A DNA stretch of 64,000 nucleotides from Erigeron canadensis (taxonomy: Eukaryota > Streptophyta > Magnoliopsida > Asterales > Asteraceae): NCBI RefSeq assembly GCF_010389155.1, contig NC_057766.1, forward strand, positions 32,931,516 through 32,995,515, read 5' to 3'. The notes beneath the pieces are model-generated. The model had not been told where the DNA came from. It saw only the letters and a list, made by a program, of their open reading frames with translations, and made no database searches. The position numbers and the translations under genes were made by a program. This document shows positions 1 to 12,555 of this stretch, one piece after another (the stretch's first letter is position 1; each line of letters starts with the position of its first letter).

Positions 1-3000
1 TCTCTTCCTCCAGTAAAAATGATATGGGGGCTGTTTAAAAAACCATGGAATTTCCATGAAGTAACCATTGAAAACGACTTTTGTCCTACATATATTTGTC
101 GGAAATGGATTTTATATATTTGGCCAATACATTTCACATTCATTGGAGATTATTTTAATTATTTTCATGAAAACATGCAAAAACGACCAAATTAATGTTC
201 ACATCAATTCTTCGTTATAAGGTTTTATCATGTTTGTCAAGCTAAAGTTAGACACGTATATAAATATATAATAAAAGTTATATAAATATATAATAAAAGT
301 TTTGTTACTACACTTTTAAAAGTTGTAGTTAAAGTACATTAAATAGTTTTATACTAAAACATATAATTTACAGATGAATTTTTGATATCGATAATAGTTT
401 TTTAATGAGCGTTAAATGCATCCTTAACATTTTCCATATAATGATATTCATCAATCTATAAATATTTTAGTCCTTTTTTTGGTATAAAATAAAAAGTTTT
501 TATATATATTAGAAACATTAAAATAATACTTTAAAGTTCAAACATAATTATTCATAAACATAAAACTTAAACCAATTTAAGATTGTATTAAAAAAAAATT
601 ATTAAAAAAGAAAAATTGACCAAAGTTGACCAGAGTCGGCCAAGTTTAATAGAGGTCAGTCGAGTTTAACCACAATTTACCCCGAGTTTTGAATATTGAC
701 TGATTTTTAGTCTGATCTAGCCAAACCCGGCTCATGAAGAAGCCGATCCCAAGTCCGATTCTGAATTTAACCAAGTTTTACAACAGTACTTCTTTAAAGA
801 CAACGTGGATTTAGCATTCCGTTAAGTCTTTTGTTTTTTAAAGAGAAAATCAGTATAGATTTAGAGCAAATTTGCTTAAAGTAGAAAAAGAAAGAAAATG
901 AAAAATGTGATCACCAAAGTATATGAATCGAGTTGAAATGCTACAAGGTTTTATAAATGAATGAATAAATAAATAATGTTCAATATAGTGTCCACATGGG
1001 CGGGCATGTCTTCCTCACTGAATACTAATTACTATTTACCTAAGAATTAGCAGTAAGTAAATTTTCGTATTTTTTATGTATCGGGTTGACTTAACAAAGC
1101 TAAAATACAAAGAAAAAGCCAACATTAAGTAAAGTTCATTGTTTTCAAGTGAAACAAATCATCAATAACGACAACTGCGACATACATCATCAAAATATAA
1201 AAGGATTCTGGATGAAATCGTTTTTAACATGAACATAAAAAACAAATTTTATGCTATTTTCCAATCTAGATTGCCTTTCAAAAGTAAATAAATAATAATA
1301 ATAATATATGATATCGATATGCTTGGGCTTGCATATGCAAAACAGATTTTGTGTTTACAAATTATATTCTAAAAAACATGTCTCGATGTATTTATTTTTT
1401 TTTTAATTGTATTTTTTTTCTAGGAAAACACATTTAGTTACCTTATGTTGCGTCATGGACTGGTTTTGCCTAAAGAAACACGATCCCACTCTATAGAGGG
1501 TGGGGATAAAAGTAGAGAGGATTATTACCACTTTCTTCACCACTATTGTTTGTATTTCTTTTTTGTCTCTTCTTGTATATTTGTCTTTTGTTATGGTGAA
1601 AGAGATGGGAAAAGGTGGTGAGGTATTATTTGCAAATGGGGAAATTGTGAGGAATAGCAGAAAAGATGAAATGATGGGGGTTTGATTCTTGCTTCGGCGA
1701 GTTTCGCTCCTTTATTAATTCCCCAAAGGTTAGGGAATCTAAGTGGGTTTTTCCTTGGCAGCCAAATCAGTTGGATGTAACGGGATCCAATTTAACCGAC
1801 TACTCATTTGAAATGGTGCTCTCCATGTTATGATGAGCAGTGTGTCAATGTACACCTGTCAAAAAAGAATAGAAAAAATGAAATATGAGGAAGGATGAAA
1901 GGCACTCCGTGTAGCCTTACTACTAAGTCAAATACTTTATTTTATCATTTGTTTTTTGCAAATCACTAATTAGATCATCCTGAATGACTTGTAGTTCAAT
2001 TGATAATAGGTGAAGACATCTTTGGCATAAATAGCACAAGGTCTTGAGCTCAATTGATAATGGCCGGGCCATAACCATACTCGTTAAATGATTCAAATAT
2101 GTTCCCACATTGTAAATAGGCCAAACCAATTGTGGGCCGCAATGGGTTGTCAGTTATCAATCTTTTACCACAAATACTTTAATGTAATCTGAAACACCCT
2201 TTACTAAACTAAGATACATGAAAATAGAGTCCTAAATGTTTATCATTTTGGAGTTTGGGATGATAATATGATATTACTAAATATCTCTCGGTGACAAAGA
2301 TTGTTGAAAACTAAGTGGCCATCACTAAGAATTAAAAAAAAAATCACAATTTCTCAATCAAGATGGGCCATCATATTATTAGTATATAAATAATAATCTA
2401 GAAAATATATATGAGTGTTATATTATATAGCGCATGCGTGCACATCAAATAGGACCCAAAGTTACATTACAGTTACAAGTTGTGAATATATGATGGAGTT
2501 CAGGAGACAGCATTTTAGATAGTTCTTAATTGCCCACTAATATGTATATTTTTTAAAGTAAACTAAAATCATCTCTTGTGCAGTTCTTTCCTATTAAAAG
2601 TATCTCGTTTGGTATTGGGCTTGTGAACCATTGTGTAGCTAGCTGTAGTCATGTTTAGCGTTAACAATATCGGTCGAAAAACTATCGATTTTTATTTATT
2701 TTTTTCTTGCTTTCTCACACACTTCAAATAACATGCGTCTTTATCCGTCTTGTAATAGTAAAGAAATGAAACCAATGAAGTAAAAAATGATGCCGCTGAT
2801 GATGTTGTTCTAAGTCATCAACCCTATGAATATCCAAAAAAAAGTTTCACTAGTTTCAAGTTTATGTATATATTTTGAGATAATTACATTTCACTAAATT
2901 ATTCTTGTTAATCTTCTAAACAATATTCTATTAGACTTTGATTGTATTGAAGAAAAGAAATATGTAGAAAGCATATTCATGTTCACACAATAAGAAAGCA

Positions 3001-3685
3001 ACAGTTTTGTCTCTAGAGTATAATTTATCTTATTTTTCATTTTCTATGAGTATTTATAAATTTTTATTATAAAAAATGTGAGGATTTTAGCTCTTTGTAT
3101 GAATGTAGCTAAACAATTGGATAGGTTTCTAATTAATTTCTAATAAATCTAATTAATCCCTTTCATGGTTTAAGTACGCAACTAAATGATTGTCGATGGT
3201 TAATTGCTACTTGCAAGTTGCAATTATATATCCATTTTCTTTCGATCACTTTTGGCTGTTCATACTGATTAATATTCAACACTCACTTTAAGTAGATAGA
3301 ACGGATATGTAAAAGGTGCAACTTACCCCCAATATATGCATTTCAAACCAAAGACCTCTTTTTACACATATCTACTTGCGCCCAAAGCTTCAGCTACAAC
3401 ACTTAAGGTCATCAGATTGATCATTCTTACATCTTGCTAGCTCATCTGGAAAGTTGGAAACGACAACGTATTCTCCAATAAGAATGCCAACTCAAGAAGG
3501 ATATTTGAACACATAAAGAACTCAGCATATCTATAGTTAACTTTAAGATCAAAATACAAGAATTTGGAATGAAACTCATGGTCGTCCTCATTGTAACCTT
3601 TTAACTTTCTATAATGTACACCCCTAACCTCTTGCAATTATATCAATAAAATTAATTATTATGCTGTTGAAAAGAAAATTGGGAC

Positions 3686-3686
<1 letters not shown>
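1..3686. other. AT-rich intergenic DNA, no gene recognised
   Basis: I see no credible coding region here. The few open frames are under 70 codons and resemble nothing I know. The stretch around 610-790 has recurring GACC/GTTGACC words, as in decayed transposon sequence. Around 1,990-2,060 the phrase CTCAATTGATAAT and a near variant of it recur about 60 bp apart, which could be a SINE remnant but is too weak to call. Confidence 0.6.

Positions 3687-3737
<51 letters not shown>
3687..3737. repeat. (ATT)n microsatellite
   Basis: This is an uninterrupted trinucleotide run of about 17 ATT units. It sits just left of a TIR element and probably varies in length between individuals. Confidence 0.9.
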
Positions 3738-3742
<5 letters not shown>

Positions 3743-3786
3743 GTCCTTTAACAGGGAAAAAAAAAGAGAGAGAGTTTTCGGCTAAG

Positions 3787-4425
3787 ACCATCTTTAACCC
3801 AACACACTGAAACCCAGTTTATTGGTGCCACATCAGCAATACACTGACTCACCATACTGAACCAATTTTACCATTAACCCTCACACTGAAATCACAACTT
3901 ATTAGTGCCACGTAATCATTTATATAAATACTAAAAAATACATCACGTTGGACTACAAAACATATAAATTGAAATTTTATTAACAATATATCTTAATACA
4001 AGGTTATGTTAAAATACAACATTGAAGAGTAGGGTTTAAAAAAATAGTGTAACTATTTCATAACCATAATAGTAGTTCAGGGGACTAAAAGGAAAATTTA
4101 TGTTAAATACTCTATACAAGTGAAAATGATGGTTTGACTTTTAGTCACATCTGCTTCCTCGGTAAGATGCTAACCTAGAAATCTACCACACACAACTTTG
4201 ATTCTTTTTTCTTTCTTTTTTTTTTCCATTTTTTACAATCCTTTCGAACCAGTGAACAAATAAAAACTTAAAAATAAAAAACCCAATACGCTAACTATCT
4301 CAGTGCGGTGGTGAATACGTTGGGCCAAAACGCCGACGAATACGCCGACTTCTTTAACCCAATACGTCGAAAGTCCGGTGTATTCATCCTAATACACTGA
4401 TAATACGCTGACCGTTAAAGATGGT
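3787..4425. mobile_element. Non-autonomous TIR DNA transposon, 639 bp
   Basis: The segment begins ACCATCTTTAAC and ends with the exact inverse GTTAAAGATGGT. It is flanked on both sides by the direct repeat CTAAG (3782-3786 and 4426-4430), which would be the target duplication. The inner parts repeat words such as AATACGC and AACCCAATACG near the right end. There is no transposase frame, so it must depend on an autonomous relative. The superfamily is uncertain because the terminal bases and the flanking repeat can be divided in more than one way. Confidence 0.6.
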
Positions 4426-4786
4426 CTAAGTATCATTGATGGAAAAATATATAACCAAACTGATGACAAGTTCAAAAAAAAGTTTATATGTTAACATACA
4501 TGACAAATTATGATAGGAGATGACCCCGGATCACCGATTCAAATAAAAAACAATAAAAAAGATAGATCTACGACTCATTTGAATACAGACTCACCATCAA
4601 ACGAAACCGTAGGGCTGCGATTTCTAACGGAAAATACAGGTAAACCACTACGGTCAGAGAATCGTGTCTAAGAACACCACCCAACGTGCCATGGTTGAGC
4701 TAGCATAGACACAATAATTTAACTCACAAAGTAAGATAAACTATCACACAAGTTTTCATCTAAATCATCTGTCTCATTTCATTTAC

Positions 4787-6843
4787 TGAAACGAACAAGA
4801 CTCGAAAACCAATTAAAACGGAAAAGTTAGAATTTTTTTTTTTTACACACAGACTAATACTCCACAAACTAGTCTACAACAGACTAATACTCCATATACT
4901 TCTGCACAAACCCATTTCGACCCAAAAATTCATTTCCACATATTAACAGCTAGTAAAACTAATCCCAAACACATTTACAAACTTGTTAAAACCTACCACA
5001 ATACAATTAATCCATCAACAACCAGAATTCGGAAAGCATTTGACCAAGCATAACCATAAACAAATGTACCAAGACATGACCATGAACAACCAAATATACC
5101 AAGAGCCAAAGTCAAGCGGGATTACTAAGTATCTATACAAAATGATCCATTCTTCATGAATGGCTATACCTTCAAGTCTTCCAAAGAAACCTTAACTTCA
5201 AACTCAAATCAACAAACCTAGTTCCTTCTTCCGGAACCACCTATCAAAATGGTAAACAACTAAAAAGTAAGCGAATGCTTAGTGAATAAACTTGCATACA
5301 AATATATATACGAAGGAGGGCAAAAACACAAAAGAATATCGCATGTAGCCAATACCATCATATCATTACTTGCATACTCACTTTTGCGCTAACAAAACAT
5401 ACATGGATCCATATACGCTAAACAATAATCAAAGAGGTTCTTAGGCATCATCTCAACTCAACTATGGGGTTCTTAGGCCGCGGCCTCAACATTAGGCCCT
5501 AAAACCGAATCGATTACCACATACGGAATCCACCATCATATGGTAATCGACCCAACGCACATATAAGAGTATGCAAGAGTACTCACCTCCTCCGCGACTA
5601 ACAACAATCAAGAATGCCACAACAAGTGCAAAGCTTACCTAACAAATCAACACAATATGCATAAGACTTTATTCACAAAACTTGGCTAGCTCACCTAGCC
5701 ACTAACAATTCACTAGCATTCTTATCCATTCAACTTATTCTCTTTGAGTTGGCTCAAACCCAATTTCTTTTACAAAACTCTACCTTTCAAAATGATCAAT
5801 CACAATTATCTATCATTTTGCTAAAAATCTCATTTTACCACCATCATGTGGCCAATTCATTTTTTTGCTCAAAAATATCAAATTCTCATTTTAACCATAA
5901 GGATCACTAACAACTCAATCATTAGCCTTCCTAAACCCAAAACCCAACCCATTTGTCATTGAGTCACTTTTACATCAACAAAGTCATTAGGTAGTTCAAC
6001 CTACCATTTTCATCAATATTTCAATAGCTAGTGAAAACTCAACTTTCTCATAAATCAAAATCATCACATGAGCTTATCAAATTCATAATCATACTCAACA
6101 CATAACTCAATGACAAACTAGGTTATCTAAGGAATTGGGGAAAAATTACCATTATCCAATATCTATCAAAAACCCCCAAATTGGTTCTCTCCATAAACCC
6201 TAAATCAAAAGAAAGATAAAAGCTAATTTAGGGGAAATCAATACCTCACAACAAGGAGCTAAAACAAGACTTAGATGGAAAATTCTTCTCCCCTCCTTTT
6301 TCTCCCTTGAATTTTCGGCCACCACTATCACCACCACAAACCCTAACTTTTCAATTTAGGTTGATTATCATTGTTATTTGGAAGATTTTGATTAATTAAG
6401 ATAAACACTCATGAAGAATTGAAATCACACTACTAATCTTCTTCCTTTTTCCTTCTTGGATTTGACCATACACCACCACCACACACACTATTAATTTCAA
6501 TCTTTTCAATTTGAAGATGAAAGGAAGATTATTGTTAGTTGTTGTATAATGATTCTAAAATTAAGTTGAAATGGGGTATGAATTGAAAGGGAATTTAGAT
6601 AAGAAGGTAGGAGAAATCAATGAAGGAAAAAGAGAAAATGGGTGAGTCATAACAAGTACATGGCTGGCACTTCTCCTGAGTGCCACGCTTCAAAACACTT
6701 TTTGTGGGTATTTTACCCGTTATCCGCTAAAGTTCTAACTAAATTAACCCACGACTCAAAAATAAAATACTAGGAACTTAATTTAATGTCAAAACTACAA
6801 AAAGGGGTTAATTTATTTATCTTTAAAATCTTGGGGTGTTACA
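4787..6843 (-). mobile_element. Solo LTR, 2,057 bp, inserted in the TRIM 3' LTR
   Basis: In minus orientation the insert starts TGTAACACCCCAAG and ends GTTCGTTTCA, giving the TG...CA termini of an LTR. It is flanked by the 5-bp duplication TTTAC (4782-4786 and 6844-6848). The uninterrupted TRIM LTR at 7485-8043 shows the empty site, with a single TTTAC. No second LTR, primer site or coding region is inside, so it looks like a solo LTR left by recombination between two LTRs. The TGTAACACCCC start is common in plant Ty3/Gypsy LTRs, so I infer a Gypsy parent. Confidence 0.85.
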
Positions 6844-7469
6844 TTTACCAAAGTACTTTTTAATAACACAATACAAAAGGTTAAACTACCCATGATCCTA
6901 GAGTTTATGAACTGCTAACTTTTACCCACTAACATAAAAGAAACAAACTGCCAAACAAATTAGGGAAATAACAATTAAAATTATTAAAATATAAAATATG
7001 ATGATATCATGGAAACGTGGGGATGCATGTTGCATGTGATTGTTGCTCCAGCCACTTTTGAGTATTTATTCCAACTAACCTGACCCAATTCATGGCTCCG
7101 TTTTTTTGTTGACCGGTTGTATATCATTCTCTCCATCGTGAAACAAGTTTGTCCTCAAACTTGGAAAAACATTTATGAATTTACTCGAAATACAGCCGCA
7201 CCATTCGAATAACTTCATAGAGCAACCCAAGAACCAAAACCAAGATACATATACACCACTTGATTTGATTTAGGTAGCTTGTAAATTCTCTGTTGGATTG
7301 AGGCGGCGGGTAATGGGTAGGACCGGATCTCTATCATTCTGTCAACCTTCAATCTTTGACTCAGATCTTTTAGTGACCACAATGTCTTGGAAGATGATGG
7401 ATGTATAACATAACATATAAAGCCACCACTAGAATATATGAAGCTTTTGTGTGTGAAGAAAATCGCTTC

Positions 7470-7484
7470 GGCTCTGATACCAAA
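7470..7484 (-). other. Primer-binding site of the TRIM-like element
   Basis: Read on the minus strand directly after the LTR end, the sequence is TTTGGTATCAGAGCC. TGGTATCAGAGC is the well-known complement of the 3' end of plant initiator methionine tRNA. This fixes the element's orientation as minus. Confidence 0.88.
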
Positions 7485-8043
7485 TGATAGGAGATGACCC
7501 CGGATCACCGATTCAAATCAAAAACAATAAATAAAAAAAAAGATAGATCTACGATTCATTTGAATACAGACTCACCATCAAACGAAACCGTAGGGCTGCG
7601 ATTTCTAACTGAAGATACATGTACACCACTACGGTCAAAGAATCGTGTCTAAGAAGACCACCCAACGTGCCACGGTTGAGCTAGCATAGACATAATAATT
7701 TAACTCACAAAATGAGATAAACTATCACACAAGTTTTCATCTAAATCATCTGTCCCATTTCATTTACCAAAGTACTTTTAAATAACACAATACAAAATGT
7801 TAAACTACCCATGATCCTAGAGTTTAGGAAGTGCTAACTTCTACCCACTAACATAAAGGAAACAAACTGCCAAACAAATTAAGGAAATAACAATTAAAAT
7901 TATAAAAATATAAAATATGATGATATCATGAAAACGTGGGGTGCATGTTGCATGTGATTGTTGCTCCAACCACTTTTGAGTATTTATTCCAACCCACCTA
8001 ACCCAATTCATGGCTTCGGTTTTTTTTGACCCGTTGTATATCA
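7485..8043 (-). repeat. 5' LTR of the TRIM-like element
   Basis: This is the intact copy of the LTR. Aligned by eye to the pieces at 4511-4786 and 6849-7126, it differs by scattered substitutions and small indels, clearly more than the Gypsy LTR pair at 19-24 kb, so the insertion is older. In element orientation it starts TGATATAC and ends CTATCA. Confidence 0.88.
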
Positions 8044-8048
8044 AATTA

Positions 8049-8521
8049 CCTAAAATATCTTTAATGAACTAAAATAATACCAAAAAAAGCAATATACTTT
8101 CGAATAAAAACGAAGTCATACTGTTTTTCGATATTCTTAAAACATATTAAAACCTGCAGGAGCTTGTACCGTTTGATGAATTAATCATCAATGATATCTG
8201 CACATGAAAATTATATGATCTTCACTTTGCTTTCCAGAAAAGCCTTTAACCATATTGCAAGTTTTCACTATTTTTTTCGGGGGGTCATAAGTTCGATATC
8301 ACATCCATGTAATGTGGATCCAATCGCTCCCCTTTACGACTAGGAACTGATTGCAGAGGCTACAACGTAAGAATGGTACAAAAAAAGAACAAGAATAAAG
8401 CCCACATATCAAGTATCAAACCGAAACTAAAATTGTATCATTTCAACAAATAATCCCATTTTCCACCACCCAAAAGAAATTGAAAACACATAACAGTAAG
8501 TAGTCATGCTCGTTTATTTCT
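8049..8521. other. Spacer and 3' flank of the first CUL3 copy
   Basis: There is no gene. From about 8,400 the sequence matches the stretch just downstream of the second CUL3 copy (about 12,430-12,555), including a shared phrase around CCATTTTCCACCACCC. The gene duplication therefore included at least about 120 bp of 3' flank, probably the 3' UTR. Confidence 0.6.
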
Positions 8522-11500
8522 TCATGCCAAGTATCGATACAACTTTCTGTCTTCTCTATCCCTCTCTAAGAACTCCCTTTCAATAAGGGACTCTATTCTT
8601 TTCTTTATAACTACCGGGTTTGGTAGGAATCTAGACTGTAGTTGTTTTGTAACCTCAGCCACAATATTGTTGTGATCCAGCACCCGTCTCGCTTTCATAA
8701 TTCTAACAATCGCCGCTTCGATCTGTGGCTTTCTATCTTCCTCCACCCTCTGCCTCGTTTCTAACTTTTCAGGTTCTGATTCCTTCTGCGCAACCACCAT
8801 ACCGATCTTTACCTTATAGAACTTGCTTGAGAACTTATCATTAAAGAAGAAGTCATCATCTTCACTGATATCTTTGCTCATTGGTTCTTTCCTCAAAACA
8901 TTCTTTCCCTTTGCACAAGCCAAGGACTGCAAACACCTTTTCAATTCCATGGTGGGTATCTCAACCGCCTGTTCAATTTCTCTATAACTCAACCGATCTG
9001 CATTGTTGAAAAGCATCAGAACGCACATTTGATATGTGGAAACGTTTAGCTCATGTTTCTGCCCTTTCCCAAATGTAGCTTTGATATCTGCAGAACCCAT
9101 GTTTGTTTGCCATGTTAACCTACGTCCATTGTGTGTCCCAAGGTAATACGTCCTGAACTTTTCACAAACTGCTAGAATTTCGGGAGGAAGGTTGCACGCG
9201 GTGCTGGACTGAGTCGGCCAAGAGCCAGTGGTTAAAACATGTACATCAAGTGCGGGTCCATCGCCTAACACAGGTCCCATGGCTTCATAGAAACCCTGCA
9301 TTGTATCCTGAGAAGTCTTCATGTCGGTGAACATACCTTCCAACTTTGAAGTAAATTGATACCCGCATTCTGTTTTCAACTTCAGTATCAAACTTCTCTC
9401 CGCGTCATCAGACACACTCTTACTCGAAAGAAGCCTTTTTGCCAGATGTTGTTTGTAATACTTTTCAAATACATCTTTCTCTTGTAGATAACGGAATAGC
9501 ATCATCACCTTGTCTAGAATAACCTCGACATCCTCTTCACTCACCCCTTTCAGTCCTTTCCTAAGCTTGTCGTCCACAAACAAGGAGATGAATTCTGGGG
9601 ACCGAGGGTTCAGATTAATAAAATATTCAAACGAAGAATTTAGAGCATTTTGGAATGTTTTGTCGTTGTTAAATGCAAGATTAATGGTTTTATCATGTTT
9701 ATCTTTCTCGTCCAATAGGCGTTGTACAAAATCCACAGGATCTTTTAACCTTTCGGGATCAGTCACCAGTTGTTTACCAGTTTCCCGAATGTGAGAAGTC
9801 ATCACGTTACGTATTAACGTTAGACCATTAAGTACCCTACGGAATAAGTTATACATCCTGCGCATATCTTCATATTTGTCATCCACAATCATATTAACCA
9901 AGCCAGAGTTCTCCATGTAAACTAATCTGCTCATTTGACTTTCAATCATTTCCTTCTCCACCACATTCGTTATCTTCACTTCGCTTTTAGCATCTAAGTA
10001 GTGCGACACTCGTTCAATCTCTTCATTCAAACGTTTCTCAGCTTTTCTCAAATAATCCCCGCAATCACAGCATTCAATAAACTGCTGAGATTCTCCACGG
10101 TAAAAGTTGGCTGAGACATCAAGAAATGGCTTCTCAAAATCTTCTTGGTAAACAGATGGACCGAGGTCCAATAGCATCTTCACTACGCTTCTCATTAAAC
10201 CTCGGTTAATAACTTCACCGCCTCTTTCCCTCTGCACAATTTCCAGGAGTGTATCTTTTAGCCTTGTTTGGATATTTTTGGAGTGGATAATATGATCTCT
10301 CCATAAATTCAGGCCAAGCTCATGAACCGGAGTTTTGTGATTACTTGGAATGTAAGTTCTATCCATGTACATTAATATGTCTCTTATCATTTGCAATGCT
10401 TTGTTGTGTTCCATCCATTTTCTGTTTAGCTCTTCTAAAAACAAAGCCCCCTGAGATGCTTCAACTGCTGCTGCTATGTCTTGTAAATGTGAAGTCATGG
10501 TTGATACAAGTCCAGAGTATAACTTGTCTCCAAATTTATGCAGGACCATATTGTATGCATTTCTGTCCAAATAAAACACAGATGGAATAATGATTGGTGT
10601 AATCAATACAATTTTCATGGAAGGGGGGGACACAAGTATCCAAAAAGAGAAAGTGACACAGCAGAAAGCGTAAGGTAGAAAAACTCCAGAATATGTACAT
10701 GAATGCATATGACAGTGCATAAAACTTACTTTAAGAAGATGTAATCATCATCATTTGTTTCTCAGATACACTAACATCTGAGAAGATTATAACAAGCTTG
10801 CCATCCAAAACAAAATCATAATACTTGATTACAGGATGACTAACAATTGAATTAGGTCCTTCGAAAAATCAGATCCTACTAACTACAGATGAATGTAATG
10901 TTGTAAAGAAAACTAGAACACTTTCTTTTGATTATATTGAACACATATCATAAATATAATTGGTCCCTATAAAGTACTATATGTATGAAGTTAGCTATAT
11001 ATAAATATACAGCATTTCCATAGCAAAAAATAGAAGGGACATTGCCAAATAATATGTGAGAAAGTGACATTGCTAAACTAGAAGGGATGAACTTTGACAA
11101 TTAAATGGTGATAGACTTTTATTCCTGTTACTCATGTATAAATGTAGAATTAAATAACTTATGAGCTCACCGCGTAAAAACCTTTAAACACCACCGAGGG
11201 TAGTGAAAGAGGTTATCAACAGTGAAGTAAAGATAGGGAATAGAGATCCAAGGTTCAAACGTTGGCTAGTGAAAAAAAGATATTAAAAAATAACAACTCT
11301 TGTATGGCCAAGCCAGCCTCCCCTCGAGAGAGCTTTACCTGGTTCAATATTGTGTAACGGTGAACTCTGACCTCATAAATTAGTCCGCCAAATGCCGAAC
11401 ACTTCAATTACCAAAAAAATAAAAGATACAAGTCCTAAACGGTATAGATATCAGTTTCATCAAAAGATACAAACTTTAAACCCATACCATTATACCTACT

Positions 11501-11947
11501 TGGCTCTATTATGTATAGTTGTATACCAACTAAATATGCATCAAAAGTTCATGATAAAACTTCGTAATTAAACCGATTGTTAACGATATCCCACATATAA
11601 GCTTGCCTACACAGTTTCCACTCTAGAACCAATTGGTATCAGAAAGAGTAACCAATAAGCTTATAAAACTATATTTCCTACACAAGCAATAAAATCACAT
11701 AACACACACACATATATATATGTAATACATGCAATATAAATGACTATATAAAAATTGAAATAAATTATATATAAAAAAAAGAGGACCTGTAAAGCTCTTC
11801 AAAGCTGAGGCCACTGGCGTTATGATTATAAATCTCATGAATCGCATGTTCCAAAACCTTCCATGTTTTTTCAGCATACTTTGGATCCACAACCACTCGA
11901 TGTTTAAAAGCTTCAATCTGGAAGTTTTTCTTCTTCTGTGAACTCAT
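8522..11947 (-). CDS. CUL3: Cullin-3 (copy A), scaffold of CUL3-RBX1-BTB ubiquitin ligases
   Basis: There are two exons on the minus strand: 11787-11947 (161 nt) and 8522-10562 (2,041 nt). They join across a GT-AG intron at an Arg codon to give 733 aa, the usual CUL3 length. Exon 1 holds the conserved N-terminus (NFQIEAFKHRVVVDPKYA...SFEELY), where BTB adaptors bind. The middle has cullin repeats, then the cullin homology region (KYYKQHLAKRLL, FTSKLEGMFTDM) that binds RBX1. The C-terminus has the neddylation motif IVRIMKAR, with the NEDD8-acceptor lysine near K677, and ends LYRYLA. The start is the ATG at 11947, because exon 1 aligns with known CUL3 from that Met. Compared with copy B it has about 21 substitutions. 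Arg and Asn at EDMRRMYN and LIRNVM replace residues (Gly, Asp) that I recall as conserved, so slight functional drift is possible. Confidence 0.95.
11179..11420 (+). mobile_element. SINE-like insertion in the CUL3-A intron
   Basis: The introns of the two CUL3 copies align around GCTCACCG(C/T)GTAAA and around AAGTCCTA. Copy A has about 240 bp between these anchors that copy B (near 15,910-15,935) lacks. The extra stretch contains GGTTCAAACGTTGG, loosely like a Pol III B box, and ends in an A-rich run. Size, position and A-rich end suggest a SINE. I found no clear target duplication, so a deletion in copy B is also possible. Boundaries are approximate. Confidence 0.35.
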
Positions 11948-12555
11948 CTCCGATTCAAAACCCTAACCTGTAATTATATTATGTATCTATATAGGTCTGA
12001 TATATGTATGAACACGTGTATTATTATGTCGATATTTAGGGTTTCCGAATATCCAGATAATTTAATGAATTTGGATTTACAGTGGAAATGTTTGTATGTG
12101 AAAAAGAAAAAATTAAGTTGAGAAGGTATTATTATTGATATCTTGATTGGACGGGAATTGTTTTAGAGGAAAAAAAATATATAAATATGGTTTTTTGTTT
12201 TCTTTTTATAGTTTGGGCCTCGGTGGGTTTTTTGGAAAATTGTTTCTCCGGGGTAATTAATTGTGAAACGTAATTTGCATTCGTAATTTTATCTTTTTTA
12301 GTTTTTAGAACTAAATAAACGATTATGAGTTGAAACTTGAAAACATAGGTGCGTAACTGTATATGCGAGATATATCTTTCAAAACAATGTAATACTCACA
12401 ATAAAATGCAATATATTTTTGCATAAAACGAAATCATACTATATATCAAGTATCAAAACGAAACTATCATTTCAAGAATAATCCCATTTTCCACCACCCA
12501 AAACATAATGAAACTACATAATTGACATAACAGTAATCAAGCGCTTCTTTTTCCT
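11948..12555. other. Spacer between the two CUL3 copies
   Basis: This 608-bp stretch must hold the promoter and 5' UTR of copy A and the 3' UTR of copy B, both on the minus strand. The sequence just upstream of the copy-A ATG (GATTCAAAACCC in plus orientation) is repeated upstream of copy B. A CTATATAG word lies about 40 bp upstream of the ATG, which is too close to be a convincing TATA box. Confidence 0.55.

Larger units (their letters stand above)
4511..8043 (-). mobile_element. Miniature LTR retrotransposon (TRIM-like) with a nested solo LTR
   Basis: On the minus strand there is a 5' LTR (7485-8043, 559 bp), a 358-bp internal region and a 3' LTR (4511-7126, about 554 bp after removing the nested insertion). 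Both LTRs start TGATATACAAC and end CCTATCA in element orientation. The element is flanked by 5-bp duplications AATTA at 4506-4510 and 8044-8048. Next to the 5' LTR the internal region begins TTTGGTATCAGAGC, which holds the initiator-Met tRNA primer-binding site. Next to the 3' LTR there is a purine tract (GATGGAGAGAA). The short interior encodes no gag or pol, so the element is non-autonomous. It may be a deletion derivative of a larger retrotransposon. Confidence 0.9.

Noticed and set aside
3787..4425. Protein-coding gene suggested by GC-richer text near 4,300-4,420
   Set aside because: The text lies inside a TIR element, with no sustained frame on either strand.
7215..7508. 97-codon minus-strand ORF
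   Set aside because: It spans the primer site and interior of the TRIM-like element and its LTR end. No gag or pol motif is present, so it is a chance frame.
9510..9794. Plus-strand ORF of 94 codons inside CUL3-A (and its twin at 13544-13828)
   Set aside because: Antisense shadow of the conserved cullin exon. It appears in both copies only because the sense strand is conserved.
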